Position numbers and translations under genes: made by a program. The notes under the pieces are model-generated. The model made no database searches, was not told the origin of the DNA, and was given only the letters and a program-made list of their open reading frames with translations. 64,000 nt of DNA from Microbacterium sp. SLBN-146 (lineage in GTDB: Bacteria > Actinomycetota > Actinomycetes > Actinomycetales > Microbacteriaceae), in contig NZ_VFMR01000001.1 of assembly GCF_006715145.1 (NCBI RefSeq), positions 2,046,001-2,110,000 on the forward strand, given 5' to 3'. Shown piece by piece: positions 27,240 through 35,353 of the stretch. Positions within the stretch are counted from its first letter, which is position 1. Every line of letters begins with the position of its first letter.

Positions 27240-29438
27240 GTGACCGCCGCTCTCTACCGCCGCTACCGACCCGAGTCGTTCGGCGAGATGATCGGTCAGG
27301 GGCAGGTCACCGAGCCGCTCATGACGGCTCTCCGTGGTGACCGGGTCGGACACGCCTACCTCTTCTCGGGGCCACGAGGCTGCGGAAAGACGACGTCGGC
27401 GAGGATCCTCGCGCGCTGCCTCAACTGCGCGCAGGGGCCGACTGACACGCCGTGCGGCACCTGCGACAGCTGCGTCGAACTCGGTCGCGGCGGAGGCGGG
27501 TCACTCGACGTGGTCGAGATCGATGCGGCATCCCACAATGGTGTCGACGACGCCCGCGACCTGCGTGAGCGCGCGATCTTCGCGCCCGCGCGCGACCGGT
27601 TCAAGATCTTCATCCTCGATGAGGCGCACATGGTGACGCCGCAGGGGTTCAACGCCCTCCTGAAGCTCGTCGAGGAGCCGCCGGACCACGTCAAGTTCAT
27701 CTTCGCCACGACCGAGCCCGAGAAGGTCATCGGCACGATCCGGTCGCGGACCCACCACTACCCCTTCCGACTCGTCCCTCCGGCCGCGATGCTGGCGTAC
27801 GTCGAAGAGCTCTGCCGCACCGAGGGCGTCGAGGTCGAGCCGGGAGTGCTGCCGCTGGTCGTGCGCGCGGGCGGCGGGTCACCGCGTGACACGCTGTCGC
27901 TCCTCGACCAGTTGATCGCCGGATCCGACGACGCGAAAGTCGCCTATGCGCGCGCCGTCTCGCTGCTCGGCTACACGCACGCCGAACTGCTCGACGAGGT
28001 CGCCGACGCGTTCGCGACGAGCGACGCCGCCGCAGCTTTCGCCGCAGTCGACCGCGTGATCCAGACGGGACAGGATCCGCGCCGGTTCGTCGACGACCTC
28101 CTCGAGCGGCTGCGTGACCTCATCGTCATCGCCGCCACCGGCGAAGGCGCAAGCGCGGTGCTGCGCGGACTCTCCGCCGACGACATCGCGCACCTCTCGC
28201 GCCAGGCCGACGCCTTCGGCTCGGCCAGACTGTCTCGTACGGCCGACATCGTCATCTCCGCGCTCGACGAGATGACGGGTGCGACCTCGCCCCGCCTTCA
28301 GCTCGAACTCATGGTCGCGCGCGTGCTCGCTCAGGGCGCCGCCCCGGCTTCCGCGCCGGCCCCCACCGGTGTATCGACCGCGGCTCCCGCTGCGGCGGCC
28401 GCTCCCACTGCGCCGACAGCCGCCCCGGCGGGCCCGACCGCTCCCACTACGCCGGCCAGTCCAACTGCGCCGACGGCCGCCCCGGCGGTCCCGACGACGC
28501 CGGAGCCGCGGCTCGCGGCATCCGTCACACCTCCCAGTGCTGTCGCCTCGGCGCCCGAGGTTTCTTCTGACGTGGTCGACCCGCCCGCAGCAGCGCCGGC
28601 GCCGGTGCCGACCGGACCGGTCACGACGGGCCGATTGCAGGATGCCTGGCCCGAAGTACTCGGTCGACTGGAGGCCATCAGCCGAACGTCGTGGCTCCTC
28701 GCGTCGAACGCGCGCGTGACGAACCTGGCCGACGATGTGCTGACGCTGACCTTCTCGAGCGCTGCCGACGTCGCGAAGTTCAAGGAACGCCGCGCCGGCG
28801 CGGGACCCAGCGAAGACTTGCGGCGCGCCATCCAGAGCGTCGTCGGGATCACGGTGAAGTACCTTGCGCGGCACGAACCAGACGGTGGCTCGCGCACCGA
28901 CGACGAGCCGCCACCGCCCCCCGACGACGAACCTCCGCCACCCGACGACGCACCGCCGGCACCGCCGCAACCGTCGTCGAAGCCGTCTGTCGCACCGTCC
29001 TCCTCACGACCCGCGGGGTCACAGCGTCCCCCCGCTCCCCGAAGTGCCCCCTCGGCGGCCGCGCCCGTGACGGAGTGGGCGGTCGCGCCGATCCCGACGA
29101 CGCCCGGAGCCCCATCCGCGCTCCCGGCCCTCGCCGTCGACGACGAGCCCGAAGATGCGGCATCCGCACTCGGCCACTCCCGTGTCGCCACGATCGCTCC
29201 CGCTCGCGAGGGCGACGTGCTGCCGTCGGAGTCGGGCACGACCGACGACGATGACGACGACGGTGCGCCCGAGCCCGAGTCGCCCGACGCGCCGGTGCCG
29301 CCGGTCGTCGCCCCGCGCATCCAGACGACGTTGCGCACGAACGGCGTGCAGCGTGTGGGTGAGGCCGTCGTCCGGCAGATGCTCGGCGCGCGCTACGTCG
29401 GCGACGAGCCTTTCACCCCGCCCACGAGGTTCAACTGA
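27240..29438 (+). CDS. dnaX: DNA polymerase III subunit gamma/tau
   Basis: A 732-residue clamp-loader subunit. Residues ~1-360 are the AAA+ and collar domains with Walker A (GPRGCGKTTSA), a zinc site (Cys residues in CLNCAQGPTDTPCGTCDSC), Walker B/DEAH (IFILDEAHM) and the SRC-like IGTIRSRTHHYPF. A long Ala/Pro/Thr linker (~375-460) leads to a tau-like domain (GRLQDAWPEVLGRLEAISRT), then acidic Pro-rich stretches. No A-rich slippery sequence is seen, so probably only the full-length form is made. recR follows 3 bp later, the usual partner. Confidence 0.95.
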   Translation: MTAALYRRYRPESFGEMIGQGQVTEPLMTALRGDRVGHAYLFSGPRGCGKTTSARILARCLNCAQGPTDTPCGTCDSCVELGRGGGGSLDVVEIDAASHNGVDDARDLRERAIFAPARDRFKIFILDEAHMVTPQGFNALLKLVEEPPDHVKFIFATTEPEKVIGTIRSRTHHYPFRLVPPAAMLAYVEELCRTEGVEVEPGVLPLVVRAGGGSPRDTLSLLDQLIAGSDDAKVAYARAVSLLGYTHAELLDEVADAFATSDAAAAFAAVDRVIQTGQDPRRFVDDLLERLRDLIVIAATGEGASAVLRGLSADDIAHLSRQADAFGSARLSRTADIVISALDEMTGATSPRLQLELMVARVLAQGAAPASAPAPTGVSTAAPAAAAAPTAPTAAPAGPTAPTTPASPTAPTAAPAVPTTPEPRLAASVTPPSAVASAPEVSSDVVDPPAAAPAPVPTGPVTTGRLQDAWPEVLGRLEAISRTSWLLASNARVTNLADDVLTLTFSSAADVAKFKERRAGAGPSEDLRRAIQSVVGITVKYLARHEPDGGSRTDDEPPPPPDDEPPPPDDAPPAPPQPSSKPSVAPSSSRPAGSQRPPAPRSAPSAAAPVTEWAVAPIPTTPGAPSALPALAVDDEPEDAASALGHSRVATIAPAREGDVLPSESGTTDDDDDDGAPEPESPDAPVPPVVAPRIQTTLRTNGVQRVGEAVVRQMLGARYVGDEPFTPPTRFN

Positions 29439-29441
29439 CCC

Positions 29442-30038
29442 ATGTATGACGGCATCGTCCAAGACCTGATCGACGAATTCGGTCGGCTTCCCGGCATCGG
29501 CCCGAAGTCTGCCCAGCGCATCACGTTCCACATCCTGCAGTCGCCGTCCTTCGACGTCTCACGGCTCGCCGAACTGCTGAGCGTGGTGCGGGAGCGCGTG
29601 CGGTTCTGCGACATCTGCGGCAACGTGTCCGAGCAGGAGCGCTGTTCGATCTGTCGCGATCCGCGTCGCAATGCGACCCTGATCTGTGTCGTCGAAGACG
29701 CGAAGGACGTCTCCGCCATCGAGCGAACCCGCGAGTTCCGCGGGCTCTACCACGTCCTCGGCGGCGCGATCAGTCCCATCGCGGGCGTCGGTCCCGACGA
29801 CCTGCGGATCACGCAGCTCATGCAGCGTCTGGCCGACGGCACGGTGCAGGAAGTCATCCTGGCGACGAACCCCAACCTCGAGGGCGAGGCGACCGCCACC
29901 TACCTCAGCAGGCTCCTCCGCACCCTCGAGATCTCGGTCACGCGCCTGGCATCGGGGCTCCCCGTCGGAGGCGACCTCGAATACGCCGACGAGGTCACCC
30001 TCGGTCGCGCCTTCGAAGGCCGCCGCGCCATCGGCTGA
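29442..30038 (+). CDS. recR: Recombination mediator protein RecR
   Basis: A 198-residue RecR that helps RecO load RecA on gapped DNA. It has an N-terminal HhH region ([16 protein letters not shown]), a C4 zinc finger ([18 protein letters not shown]), a Toprim domain ([36 protein letters not shown]) and the Walker B-like C-terminus. The length is normal. It sits directly behind dnaX. Confidence 0.96.
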   Translation: MYDGIVQDLIDEFGRLPGIGPKSAQRITFHILQSPSFDVSRLAELLSVVRERVRFCDICGNVSEQERCSICRDPRRNATLICVVEDAKDVSAIERTREFRGLYHVLGGAISPIAGVGPDDLRITQLMQRLADGTVQEVILATNPNLEGEATATYLSRLLRTLEISVTRLASGLPVGGDLEYADEVTLGRAFEGRRAIG

Positions 30039-30063
30039 GCCCCGCCGCATCCGCCGCCGGTGT

Positions 30064-30135
30064 CGCCGAGACCGGGGGTTTCGCCGACTCCGGGTGGTGT
30101 GCGGGTGTGTTTCGGCGAGGCCCTCGGTCTCAGCG
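30064..30135. terminator. Bidirectional terminator between recR and a minus-strand gene
   Basis: CGCCGAGACCGGGGGTTTCGC (30064-) is largely complementary to 30111-30135 (about 20 of 24 pairs) across a 23-nt loop, between two convergent genes. Confidence 0.55.
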
Positions 30136-30173
30136 GCGGTGCGTCCGGCCTGCGACGGCGCGGGCGACGAGGG

Positions 30174-30665
30174 TCAGCGGAGCACTTCGACGAGTGCCAC
30201 CCACGACACGACGAGCGCTGTGATGATCGCCAGGATGGCTCCCACCGCCGCGACGGCGAGGGCTGACGGAAGCCCGGCGATGCCGAGCACGCCCGCGGCG
30301 AGATACGTCAGGGCGGGAAGGAACCCGATCGCGGCCTTCACGCCACGCGCGCGGTCGCGCCGATCGTCGTCGGTCGCGAGGATCCGAGCCGTCTGGACCG
30401 GGAAGACCAGAGCGATGAGCGAGGCCAGAGTCACGAGTACGCCGAACCACATCTCATCGAGATCGGGCATCAACCCGAGCGCCGAGACGACGAGTGCGAG
30501 GACGAGCATGACGATCCCCGTGCCCAGGCGGGCAGTGAGTCCGCGCGACTTGACGATGTCGCCGATGTTGACGCTGGCCGCGACGATGACGAGACCCCCG
30601 AGCGTCGCCGTCGCCCCCACGATCGCGACGTTGAAGTCCTTCCACTCGGCGAGCACCTCGGTCAT
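30174..30665 (-). CDS. Hypothetical membrane protein
   Basis: A 163-residue protein with about five helices (residues ~10-32, 45-65, 70-92, 112-130, 135-160) and a short charged cytoplasmic loop (ATDDDRRDRARG). No domain was recognised. TAGAGT lies 6 nt before the ATG, so it is probably transcribed without a leader. It is convergent with recR and stands alone. Confidence 0.75.
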   Translation of the reverse strand: MTEVLAEWKDFNVAIVGATATLGGLVIVAASVNIGDIVKSRGLTARLGTGIVMLVLALVVSALGLMPDLDEMWFGVLVTLASLIALVFPVQTARILATDDDRRDRARGVKAAIGFLPALTYLAAGVLGIAGLPSALAVAAVGAILAIITALVVSWVALVEVLR

Positions 30666-30671
30666 GCCCGC

Positions 30672-30677
30672 ACTCTA
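30672..30677 (-). promoter_or_regulatory. -10 box of hypothetical membrane protein (leaderless)
   Basis: On the minus strand TAGAGT ends 6 nt before the ATG at 30665. Confidence 0.55.
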
Positions 30678-30838
30678 GCGCTATCCGTCATCTCGCGATC
30701 AGACGCCGGTCACAGAGTGCTCACCCGTCGGGCACGCGTCGGTTCCCGGTACGGGCGAAGATGGCGCGCGGTGAGTGCATCTGCCGCGCCGCGCGCCGTT
30801 GTCAGGTGCTTCGAGGCACGTTCCGTGGGAAGGCGTCA

Positions 30839-32509
30839 GTGATAGACGACGTTCCCCCACAGGATCCGCCGATCGGTCTCATCGCCGACAGGTTTCGAGT
30901 TGCAGGTCTCCTCGGGACCGGCGGGTCGGCATCCGTCTTCAGAGCCTTCGACAGCACGGAGAACCGCGCCGTCGCGATCAAGCTCCTGCATCCGCACCTG
31001 TCGGATGACGCGGGGATCCGTGCCGCGTTCCTCGCCGAGGCGCGGCGATCCCGGGAGCTTCGGCATCCGCGGATCGTCGAGGTGATCGACGTCGGAGTGT
31101 TCCACGACGACGGCAGCGTCATCGCCTGGATCGCAGAGGAACTCATCGCGGGCGCAACGCTCGCCGAGCACGTGCGCGCCCACGGTCCGCTCTCGACGCG
31201 CCACGCCGTCGAGCTCGGGCGCGGGATCCTCGACGCCCTGAGCGCAGCCCACGACGCTGGGCTCGTCCACCGCGACGTTTCGCCGACGAACGTGATGCTC
31301 GAGTTCGACGGCGACACCCTTGTCGACGTGACGCTCCTCGACTTCGGACTGGCCGATGTGACGGGCGCGGATGCCGTCGGCAGCGACGTTCTGCGGAGCA
31401 GGTCGCACGCGGGGCGAACGGGAGTCGTCGGCAACGTCCACTTCGCCTCACCTGAACAGCTCAGGGGCGAGCCGATCGACGGACGCGGCGACCTCTATCA
31501 GCTCGGGGCTGTGCTCTTCTTCGCCGTGACCGGTCGTCGTCCCTACGACTCGCCCGACCGGACGGCCGTCATGCGAGCCCACCTCTCGTCGCCGCCACCT
31601 GTGCCCTCCGTCCGAGCGCCGGGGGTGCCGGGGGCATTCGATCGGGTCGTCGTCCGTGCGATGCTGAAGTCGCCCGAGGATCGATTTCAGGATGCCGCGG
31701 AAATGCGCGCTGCGCTCGACACGGTGATCGTGGCGTCCGGGTCGGTCGACGCGACGACCGTCACTCGGGTGTGGGGCCCTCCGCAGTCAGGACAGCGGCC
31801 AGCACAGACGGGGGTGTCGGCGACGACGGATGCCGAGCCAGTCCGCCCGCGTGAGTCCATCGCGTGGGGGGTGGGGCTCGCTGCGGCAGCGCTCCTGACG
31901 GCCGTCGTCATCGCCGTGCCGCTTCTCATCCCCGCCGAATCCGCAGCGCCGCGGCCGGTGTCCTCGACGCCCGCGGCATCCGTGCCAGCTCCGTCGCCGA
32001 GCACGCCGGTACCGAACGCGCCGGCCGTCGCCCAGACGGTCGTCGTTCCCTCTCTCGGCGCACTCGGAGAGTTCCTGACGGCGCTGCACGCAGGTGGGCT
32101 CGTCGCGGGAGACATCCGCTACGTCGACTCGCCGGCGGATCCGGACACGGTTATCGACGCCATGCCCGCGCCCGGTGAACAGGTCGCGGCGGGCACCGTG
32201 GTCGCGCTGACCGTCGCTTCGGGGGCGAACGTCGTACCCGCCGTGGCGGGCCTCACCCCCGTCCAGGCGCTCGAGGTCGTGCGTTCCGCGGGTTTCGACG
32301 CGCAGCTGGCGATCGTGACGTCGTCGGACCTCCCGCGCGATGTCGTGATCGGGACGGACCCCGCGACAGGGTCGCATCGCCTCGGCTCGACCGTGCGGAT
32401 CGTCGTCTCGGCGGGGCCCGTGCAGCCGACCCCGAAGCCGACTCCGACCCCCGAGCCGACCCCCGAGCCGACGTCGACGGTTCCCGGGAATCCTCCCGAC
32501 GGTGAGTGA
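30839..32509 (+). CDS. PASTA-domain serine/threonine protein kinase
   Basis: A 556-residue PknB-like receptor kinase. The kinase domain spans ~15-280: LLGTGGSASVFRA, ATP Lys in VAIKLL, catalytic loop HRDVSPTN (Asp146) and DFGLAD. Position 148 is Ser where most kinases have Lys, a variant seen in some bacterial kinases, so activity is likely but not certain. One membrane helix (~343-365) leads outside to two PASTA-like repeats (VVVPSLGALGEFL; NVVPAVAGLTPVQALEV) and a Pro/Thr tail. PASTA domains sense peptidoglycan or lipid II. GTG 30839 has GGGAAGG upstream. It is followed by the surface/phosphate cluster. Confidence 0.9.
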   Translation: MIDDVPPQDPPIGLIADRFRVAGLLGTGGSASVFRAFDSTENRAVAIKLLHPHLSDDAGIRAAFLAEARRSRELRHPRIVEVIDVGVFHDDGSVIAWIAEELIAGATLAEHVRAHGPLSTRHAVELGRGILDALSAAHDAGLVHRDVSPTNVMLEFDGDTLVDVTLLDFGLADVTGADAVGSDVLRSRSHAGRTGVVGNVHFASPEQLRGEPIDGRGDLYQLGAVLFFAVTGRRPYDSPDRTAVMRAHLSSPPPVPSVRAPGVPGAFDRVVVRAMLKSPEDRFQDAAEMRAALDTVIVASGSVDATTVTRVWGPPQSGQRPAQTGVSATTDAEPVRPRESIAWGVGLAAAALLTAVVIAVPLLIPAESAAPRPVSSTPAASVPAPSPSTPVPNAPAVAQTVVVPSLGALGEFLTALHAGGLVAGDIRYVDSPADPDTVIDAMPAPGEQVAAGTVVALTVASGANVVPAVAGLTPVQALEVVRSAGFDAQLAIVTSSDLPRDVVIGTDPATGSHRLGSTVRIVVSAGPVQPTPKPTPTPEPTPEPTSTVPGNPPDGE

Positions 32510-32529
32510 CTCGAACCCGTCCAGTCCGC

Positions 32530-32580
32530 GTTCATCTTTCAGACATGCGACGTGGCGGCTCGACGAGACCCGCGTTCATG
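32530..32580 (+). promoter_or_regulatory. GTTCAT motifs before the pst operon
   Basis: Two copies of CCGCGTTCAT (GTTCATC at 32530, GTTCATG at 32574) lie 114 and 70 bp before the first gene of the unit. GTTCA-type units are the building block of actinobacterial PhoP boxes, but the 11-bp tandem spacing is weak here. Confidence 0.3.
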
Positions 32581-32643
32581 ACGCGGGCATAACTTCTGGA
32601 TGCTGGCGGCTCGGGCCGGCCTGTGGGAGAGCGAGTCTGAGGC

Positions 32644-33090
32644 GTGAAGGGTCCGCGCATCATCGTCAAGCAATTGGCGTCATCACGGCATGTCCGCAAG
32701 TGGCGCGACCATTGCATGACAGCCCTTGGAGGGGCAACCGATCGATTCGGTCAAGAGTCCGCTGACGATCTCATCGTCTGGCAGCTGTCGTCGGCGAACA
32801 ACCGGCCGCTGGCTCGCAGTACGCGTGCGTACGGAAGCTTCGAAGACGCGAATGACGCGGCCACGGCGATCCGCGCTCACGCGGGACAGATCACGTATCG
32901 CTCGCTGAAACTGACGTCGCGCTCCGAGTATGTGTGGATCGGGTCGCTGGACTCGCAGAGCGTGCTCATCTCCGCGCGCATCTACTCGACCGTCCGCGAT
33001 GCGCGAGACTCCATCGTCGTCGTCTCGGGAGCGCTTCCGGATGCCACGGTCGAGTCGGCCGCACGCGCTCTGACGAGAGGCGCGCGATGA
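32644..33090 (+). CDS. Small soluble protein with DUF1508-like repeats, coupled to pstC
   Basis: A 148-residue cytoplasmic protein. Two stretches look alike: LIVWQLSSANNRPLARSTRAY (as two parts) with SFEDANDAATAIRAH, and YVWIGSLDSQSVLISARIYS with TVRDARDSIVVV. Each is a short beta hairpin then helix, resembling the DUF1508/YegP fold; this is inference. The start is GTG 32644. The stop overlaps the pstC ATG (ATGA), tying its translation to the transporter. The function is unknown. Confidence 0.6.
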   Translation: MKGPRIIVKQLASSRHVRKWRDHCMTALGGATDRFGQESADDLIVWQLSSANNRPLARSTRAYGSFEDANDAATAIRAHAGQITYRSLKLTSRSEYVWIGSLDSQSVLISARIYSTVRDARDSIVVVSGALPDATVESAARALTRGAR

Positions 33091-34115
33091 CCGATGCATC
33101 CACCGAGGTCATCGAGACGCGCGCGGATGCCGCGACGGGCACAGCGTCTCCACGCTCCCTCGCGACGCGCGCTTCCGTTGCGGATGTCTGGTTTCGAGGG
33201 TTCCTGCGCGCGGCGGGAACCGCGACAGTCGGCATCATGCTCGCGGTCGGGCTGTTCCTCGCTCTTCGTGCGAGCGACGCTCTGTCGGTCGCGGGCTTCT
33301 CGTTCCTCACGACGGAGGAGTGGTCGCCGCAGACGGGCGAGTTCGGTGTCGCGGCGGTGCTGTTCGGCACCGTGACGATCGCTCTCGTCGCGATGTGCGT
33401 GTCCATCCCGCTCTCGGTGGGAACGGCGCTCCTCCTCTCGGAGGTGGTCCGTGGCCGACTCCGTCAGACGCTCATCTCGCTCGTCGATCTCATGGCGGCC
33501 GTCCCCAGCATCGTCTTCGGTCTCTGGGGACTGTTCTTCCTCCAGGCGGCGATCATCCCGGTGTCGCGCTGGATCTCGACGTACTTCGGGTGGATCCCGA
33601 TCTTCGCCGTCACCGACCCGTCGGGGGCTCCGCTCACGGACGCGAGTGCGTTCACCTCGTCGGCGTTCATCGCCGGTGTCGTCGTGGGGATGATGGTCAT
33701 CCCGATCCAGACCTCCGTCATGCGAGAGGCGTTCACGCAGGCGCCGCCGGGGGAGCGCGAGGGTGCGTACGCGCTCGGGTCCACGCGGTGGGGGATGATC
33801 CGCACGGTCGTGCTCCCGTTCGGTCGCGGAGGCATGATCGGCGGCACGATGCTCGGCCTCGGCAGGGCGCTCGGCGAGACGATCGCGGTGTATCTCGTCA
33901 TCTCGCCGATCTTCACGATCAACTGGCATGTCCTGCAGACAGGCACCAACTCCGTGTCCGCGCTCATCGCCCTCCGGTACGGCGAGGCCAGCGCCTTCGG
34001 CCTGTCGGCGCTCATGGCGGCGGGCCTCGTGCTGTTCATCATCACGCTCATCGTCAACTTCTCGGCGTCGCTCATCGTCGCCCGTTCGCGCTCCGGCGCC
34101 GGTTCGGAGGCATGA
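33087..34115 (+). CDS. pstC: Phosphate ABC transporter permease PstC
   Basis: A 342-residue inner-membrane permease, one half of the phosphate channel. After a ~30-residue cytoplasmic tail it has six helices, with the ABC-permease signature REGAYALGSTRWGMIRTVVLP (in two parts, ~residues 225-246) that docks on the ATPase. PSIVFGLWGLFF and LGRALGETIAVYLVI are typical PstC segments. It overlaps pstA by one base. The matching ATPase gene pstB is about 11 kb downstream, at the end of the cluster. Confidence 0.92.
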   Translation: MTDASTEVIETRADAATGTASPRSLATRASVADVWFRGFLRAAGTATVGIMLAVGLFLALRASDALSVAGFSFLTTEEWSPQTGEFGVAAVLFGTVTIALVAMCVSIPLSVGTALLLSEVVRGRLRQTLISLVDLMAAVPSIVFGLWGLFFLQAAIIPVSRWISTYFGWIPIFAVTDPSGAPLTDASAFTSSAFIAGVVVGMMVIPIQTSVMREAFTQAPPGEREGAYALGSTRWGMIRTVVLPFGRGGMIGGTMLGLGRALGETIAVYLVISPIFTINWHVLQTGTNSVSALIALRYGEASAFGLSALMAAGLVLFIITLIVNFSASLIVARSRSGAGSEA

Positions 34116-35353
34116 TGAGCACCGTTCTCGAACGCGAGAAGACGATGACTTCCGCGACATCCGCCGGGTGGACGGCGATCCCCGACAAGACAGGGATCGG
34201 CGTCGGCGAGCGCCGGCGCCTGCGCGGGATGTCGTTCGACGACACCTTCAACCTCGTGGGTGCGGGAGCTGCGGCGACGTGCACCGCGACGCTGCTCTTC
34301 GGATGGCTGACGCCGCTCACGGGGGTGGTCGGATGGATCGCGTTGTCCTATCTGCTGTTCCTCGGTCTCTACGTCGTGCTGACCTCGCTCCGCGCCGACC
34401 GCCAGGAGGTCGCCGACCGCGTCGTCACGGTGCTGCTCGTGTCCGCCGGCGTGACGCTGCTCGGTGCCCTCATCTTCGTGATCACGTTCACGATCATCCG
34501 AGGATCGAGTGCGCTTCTCCACCTCAACTTCTTCACCCAGACGCTCGAAGGCACCGGACCGCTCGATCCGCTGACCTCCGGTGGCATCCTTCATGCGATC
34601 GTGGGCAGTCTCATCCAGATCGGAATCGCGCTCGTCATCACGATTCCGCTGGGACTGGCGACCGCGGTCTTCCTCAACGAGGTCGGCGGGCGATTCGCGC
34701 GTTTCGTCAGGACGATCGTGGATGCCATGACGGCACTGCCATCCGTGGTCGCCGGGCTCTTCGTCTACGCGGCCGTCATCCAGCTCGTGACGCAGCAGCG
34801 GAACGGCTTCGCGGCATCCCTCGCGATCACGGTCATGATGCTCCCCATCGTCATCCGGGCATCCGACGTCGTCCTGCGCCTTGTCGCGAACAATCTGCGG
34901 GAGGCGGCGTACGCGCTCGGAGCCACTCGCGTGAGCACCGTGTGGCGCGTCATCCTCCCGACCGCCCGCTCGGGACTCATGACGGCCCTCATCCTCGGCA
35001 CGGCTCGCGGTATCGGCGAGACGGCTCCGGTCCTGCTCACGTCGGGCGTGACGGCCGTTCTCAATCTCAATCCCTTCGAGGGCCCGATGATCTCGCTCCC
35101 GCTCGCGATCTTCGACCTCGTCAAGTCACCCGAGCCCGCCATGATCGCGCGGGGATTCGGTGCTGCCGCGGTGCTCCTGATCCTTGTGCTCGGACTCTTC
35201 CTGACAGCGCGAGCCATCGGCGGTCGCGGTCCCGGCGATCTGACGAACCGTCAGCGCCGCCGCGTCGCCGAGGCATCCCGACGCGACGCGGCGCGCATGT
35301 CGCGCCGAGAGTCCATCCCCGTCTTCCCGACGACTGAGGAGTCCCGCCCATGA
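34115..35353 (+). CDS. pstA: Phosphate ABC transporter permease PstA
   Basis: A 412-residue permease, longer than usual PstA (~290) through an N-terminal ~100 residues with two extra helices. The core has TALPSVVAGLFVYA, the EAA loop REAAYALGATRVSTVWRVIL and GTARGIGETAPVLLTSGV. ATG 34115 is preferred because GGAGG lies 4 bases upstream; ATG 34112 is possible. It forms the channel with PstC. The stop overlaps the next start (ATGA). Confidence 0.92.
   Translation: MSTVLEREKTMTSATSAGWTAIPDKTGIGVGERRRLRGMSFDDTFNLVGAGAAATCTATLLFGWLTPLTGVVGWIALSYLLFLGLYVVLTSLRADRQEVADRVVTVLLVSAGVTLLGALIFVITFTIIRGSSALLHLNFFTQTLEGTGPLDPLTSGGILHAIVGSLIQIGIALVITIPLGLATAVFLNEVGGRFARFVRTIVDAMTALPSVVAGLFVYAAVIQLVTQQRNGFAASLAITVMMLPIVIRASDVVLRLVANNLREAAYALGATRVSTVWRVILPTARSGLMTALILGTARGIGETAPVLLTSGVTAVLNLNPFEGPMISLPLAIFDLVKSPEPAMIARGFGAAAVLLILVLGLFLTARAIGGRGPGDLTNRQRRRVAEASRRDAARMSRRESIPVFPTTEESRP

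Noticed and set aside
24258..27353. A 1031-codon open frame on the minus strand
   Set aside because: It lies opposite a clear GH65 gene and its composition (Arg, Asp, Glu, Val-rich, no domains) is that of a high-G+C shadow frame.
28370..28500. Ala/Pro/Thr-coding tandem-like repeats in dnaX
   Set aside because: Degenerate linker sequence common in actinobacterial tau subunits; not an exact tandem repeat.
28600..28900. Programmed frameshift in dnaX to make gamma
   Set aside because: No A-rich slippery heptamer with a following stem is visible; only the long product is supported.
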